Assembly (NCBI RefSeq): GCF_014647795.1
Contig: NZ_BMPW01000002.1
Coordinates: 186,001 to 250,000 of the forward strand
From: Actinoplanes campanulatus
Lineage (GTDB): Bacteria; Actinomycetota; Actinomycetes; Mycobacteriales; Micromonosporaceae
Reading direction: 5' to 3'
Length of the DNA stretch: 64,000 nt
In this document: one piece after another, positions 63,559 through 64,000 of the stretch
Layout of the letters: each line of letters starts with the position of its first letter
How positions within the stretch are numbered: the stretch's first letter is position 1
Position numbers and translations under genes: made by a program
Notes under the pieces: model-generated
What the model was told of the DNA's origin: nothing
Database searches by the model: none
The model's input: the letters and a program-made list of their open reading frames with translations, nothing else

Positions 63559-64000
63559 GCGTCGCGGCGCGCAGCGCCGCGAACTCGCTGATCAGGGCGG
63601 GTAGCTGGAAGTGCGCGTTCAGGCCGCTCGGGTTCGGCAACACCCACACCGGTACGCCCGCGAGCGCCTCGTCCTGCTGCCCGAGCCGTGTCCTCGGGCG
63701 GCGGAAGGCGGCGCGGTAGGCGGTCACCCCGAGCACCGCGAGACACCGCGGCCGCAGGCGGGCCACCCGTTCGGTGAGCCGGGCGCCACCCTCGGTGAAC
63801 TCCTCGGGGGAGAGCTCGTCGGCGCGGGCGGTGGCCCGGGCCACCACATTGGTGATGCCGAGTCCGAGACCGGGCAGCAGGTGCTGTTCGGAGGGCGTCA
63901 GCAGGCGGTCGGTGAAGCCGGCGCCGTGCAACGCCGGCCAGAACCGGTTGCCTGGCCGGGCGAAGTGGTGGCCGGTCGCCGCCGAGTAGAGGCTCGGGTT
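63542..64000 (-). CDS. mug: Mug-type G/U mismatch DNA glycosylase, cut by window edge
   Basis: The readable part covers 153 codons and continues past the right edge, so the start is missing. At the edge it reads NPSLYSAATGHHFARPGNRF, the active-site and binding region of mismatch-specific uracil-DNA glycosylases, where Asn is the catalytic residue. WVLPNPSGLNAHF is the second family motif. The enzyme removes uracil or thymine from mismatches. It is convergent with RidA and shares 17 bases with its 3' end. Confidence 0.9.
   Translation of the reverse strand, partial: NPSLYSAATGHHFARPGNRFWPALHGAGFTDRLLTPSEQHLLPGLGLGITNVVARATARADELSPEEFTEGGARLTERVARLRPRCLAVLGVTAYRAAFRRPRTRLGQQDEALAGVPVWVLPNPSGLNAHFQLPALISEFAALRAATLRRQR

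Overview
The window is a chromosomal segment of a high-GC actinobacterium. Gene content and protein sequence suggest Micromonosporaceae, Actinoplanes-like (inference from recognition; no search was run). Markers are the whiA-yvcK-rapZ-uvrC block, RbpA, mycothiol-type DinB-fold enzymes, OpcA next to zwf, the suf operon with sufR, an actinobacterial VLRF1, frequent GTG/TTG starts and many leaderless promoters. About 55 protein genes are supported. No rRNA, tRNA, CRISPR array, prophage or insertion sequence was recognised.

Layout. 0-5 kb: a TerC-family membrane protein behind a probable manganese (yybP-ykoY) riboswitch, typA/bipA, a lipoprotein lytic transglycosylase, and a divergent ribosomal protein L11 paralogue. 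5-12 kb: a catalytically degenerate ClpP-like protein divergent from a 1610-residue kinase (Ser/Thr kinase, ATPase, repeat region, GAF, histidine kinase). The kinase gene overlaps an ECF sigma gene that precedes a membrane protein, so the three form a signalling cassette. 12-25.6 kb: a thiol-type enzyme pair, rsgA, a 504-bp MITE-like inverted-repeat element, a large membrane protein, uvrA, a Tat/lipoprotein Rieske protein, then uvrC-rapZ-yvcK-whiA. 25.9-30 kb: gap-pgk-tpiA, secG, rbpA and a GNAT acetyltransferase. 30.5-32.1 kb: a Pro/Thr-rich secreted protein and a second ECF sigma/membrane-protein pair. 32.5-39.2 kb: the oxidative and non-oxidative pentose phosphate operon tkt-tal-zwf-opcA-pgl, read leftward. 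39.4-42.8 kb: the haem A genes ctaB and ctaA flank a small unknown protein and an ATP-grasp ligase. 42.9-49.7 kb: the complete suf Fe-S assembly operon. 49.9-64 kb: mixed housekeeping and accessory genes (DinB-fold protein, MFS exporter, histidine phosphatase, LysE exporter, DNA-alkylation repair, acVLRF1, zinc metallopeptidase, ABC-F, HTH protein plus enoyl-CoA hydratase, ABC exporter, Na+/H+ antiporter, RidA) and a Mug-type glycosylase cut by the right edge.

The genes cover central carbon flow (glycolysis and pentose phosphate), Fe-S and haem supply, excision repair, and ribosome maintenance (TypA, RsgA, ABC-F, acVLRF1, L11 paralogue). The least explained items are: the L11 paralogue, which lacks the thiopeptide-contact prolines and has a structured leader; the inactive ClpP; the giant kinase with a TTA codon near its start; the leaderless mini-ORF and attenuator before the ABC-F gene; a long inverted repeat that hides the ribosome binding site of the ABC exporter; and the dispersed intergenic repeat family.
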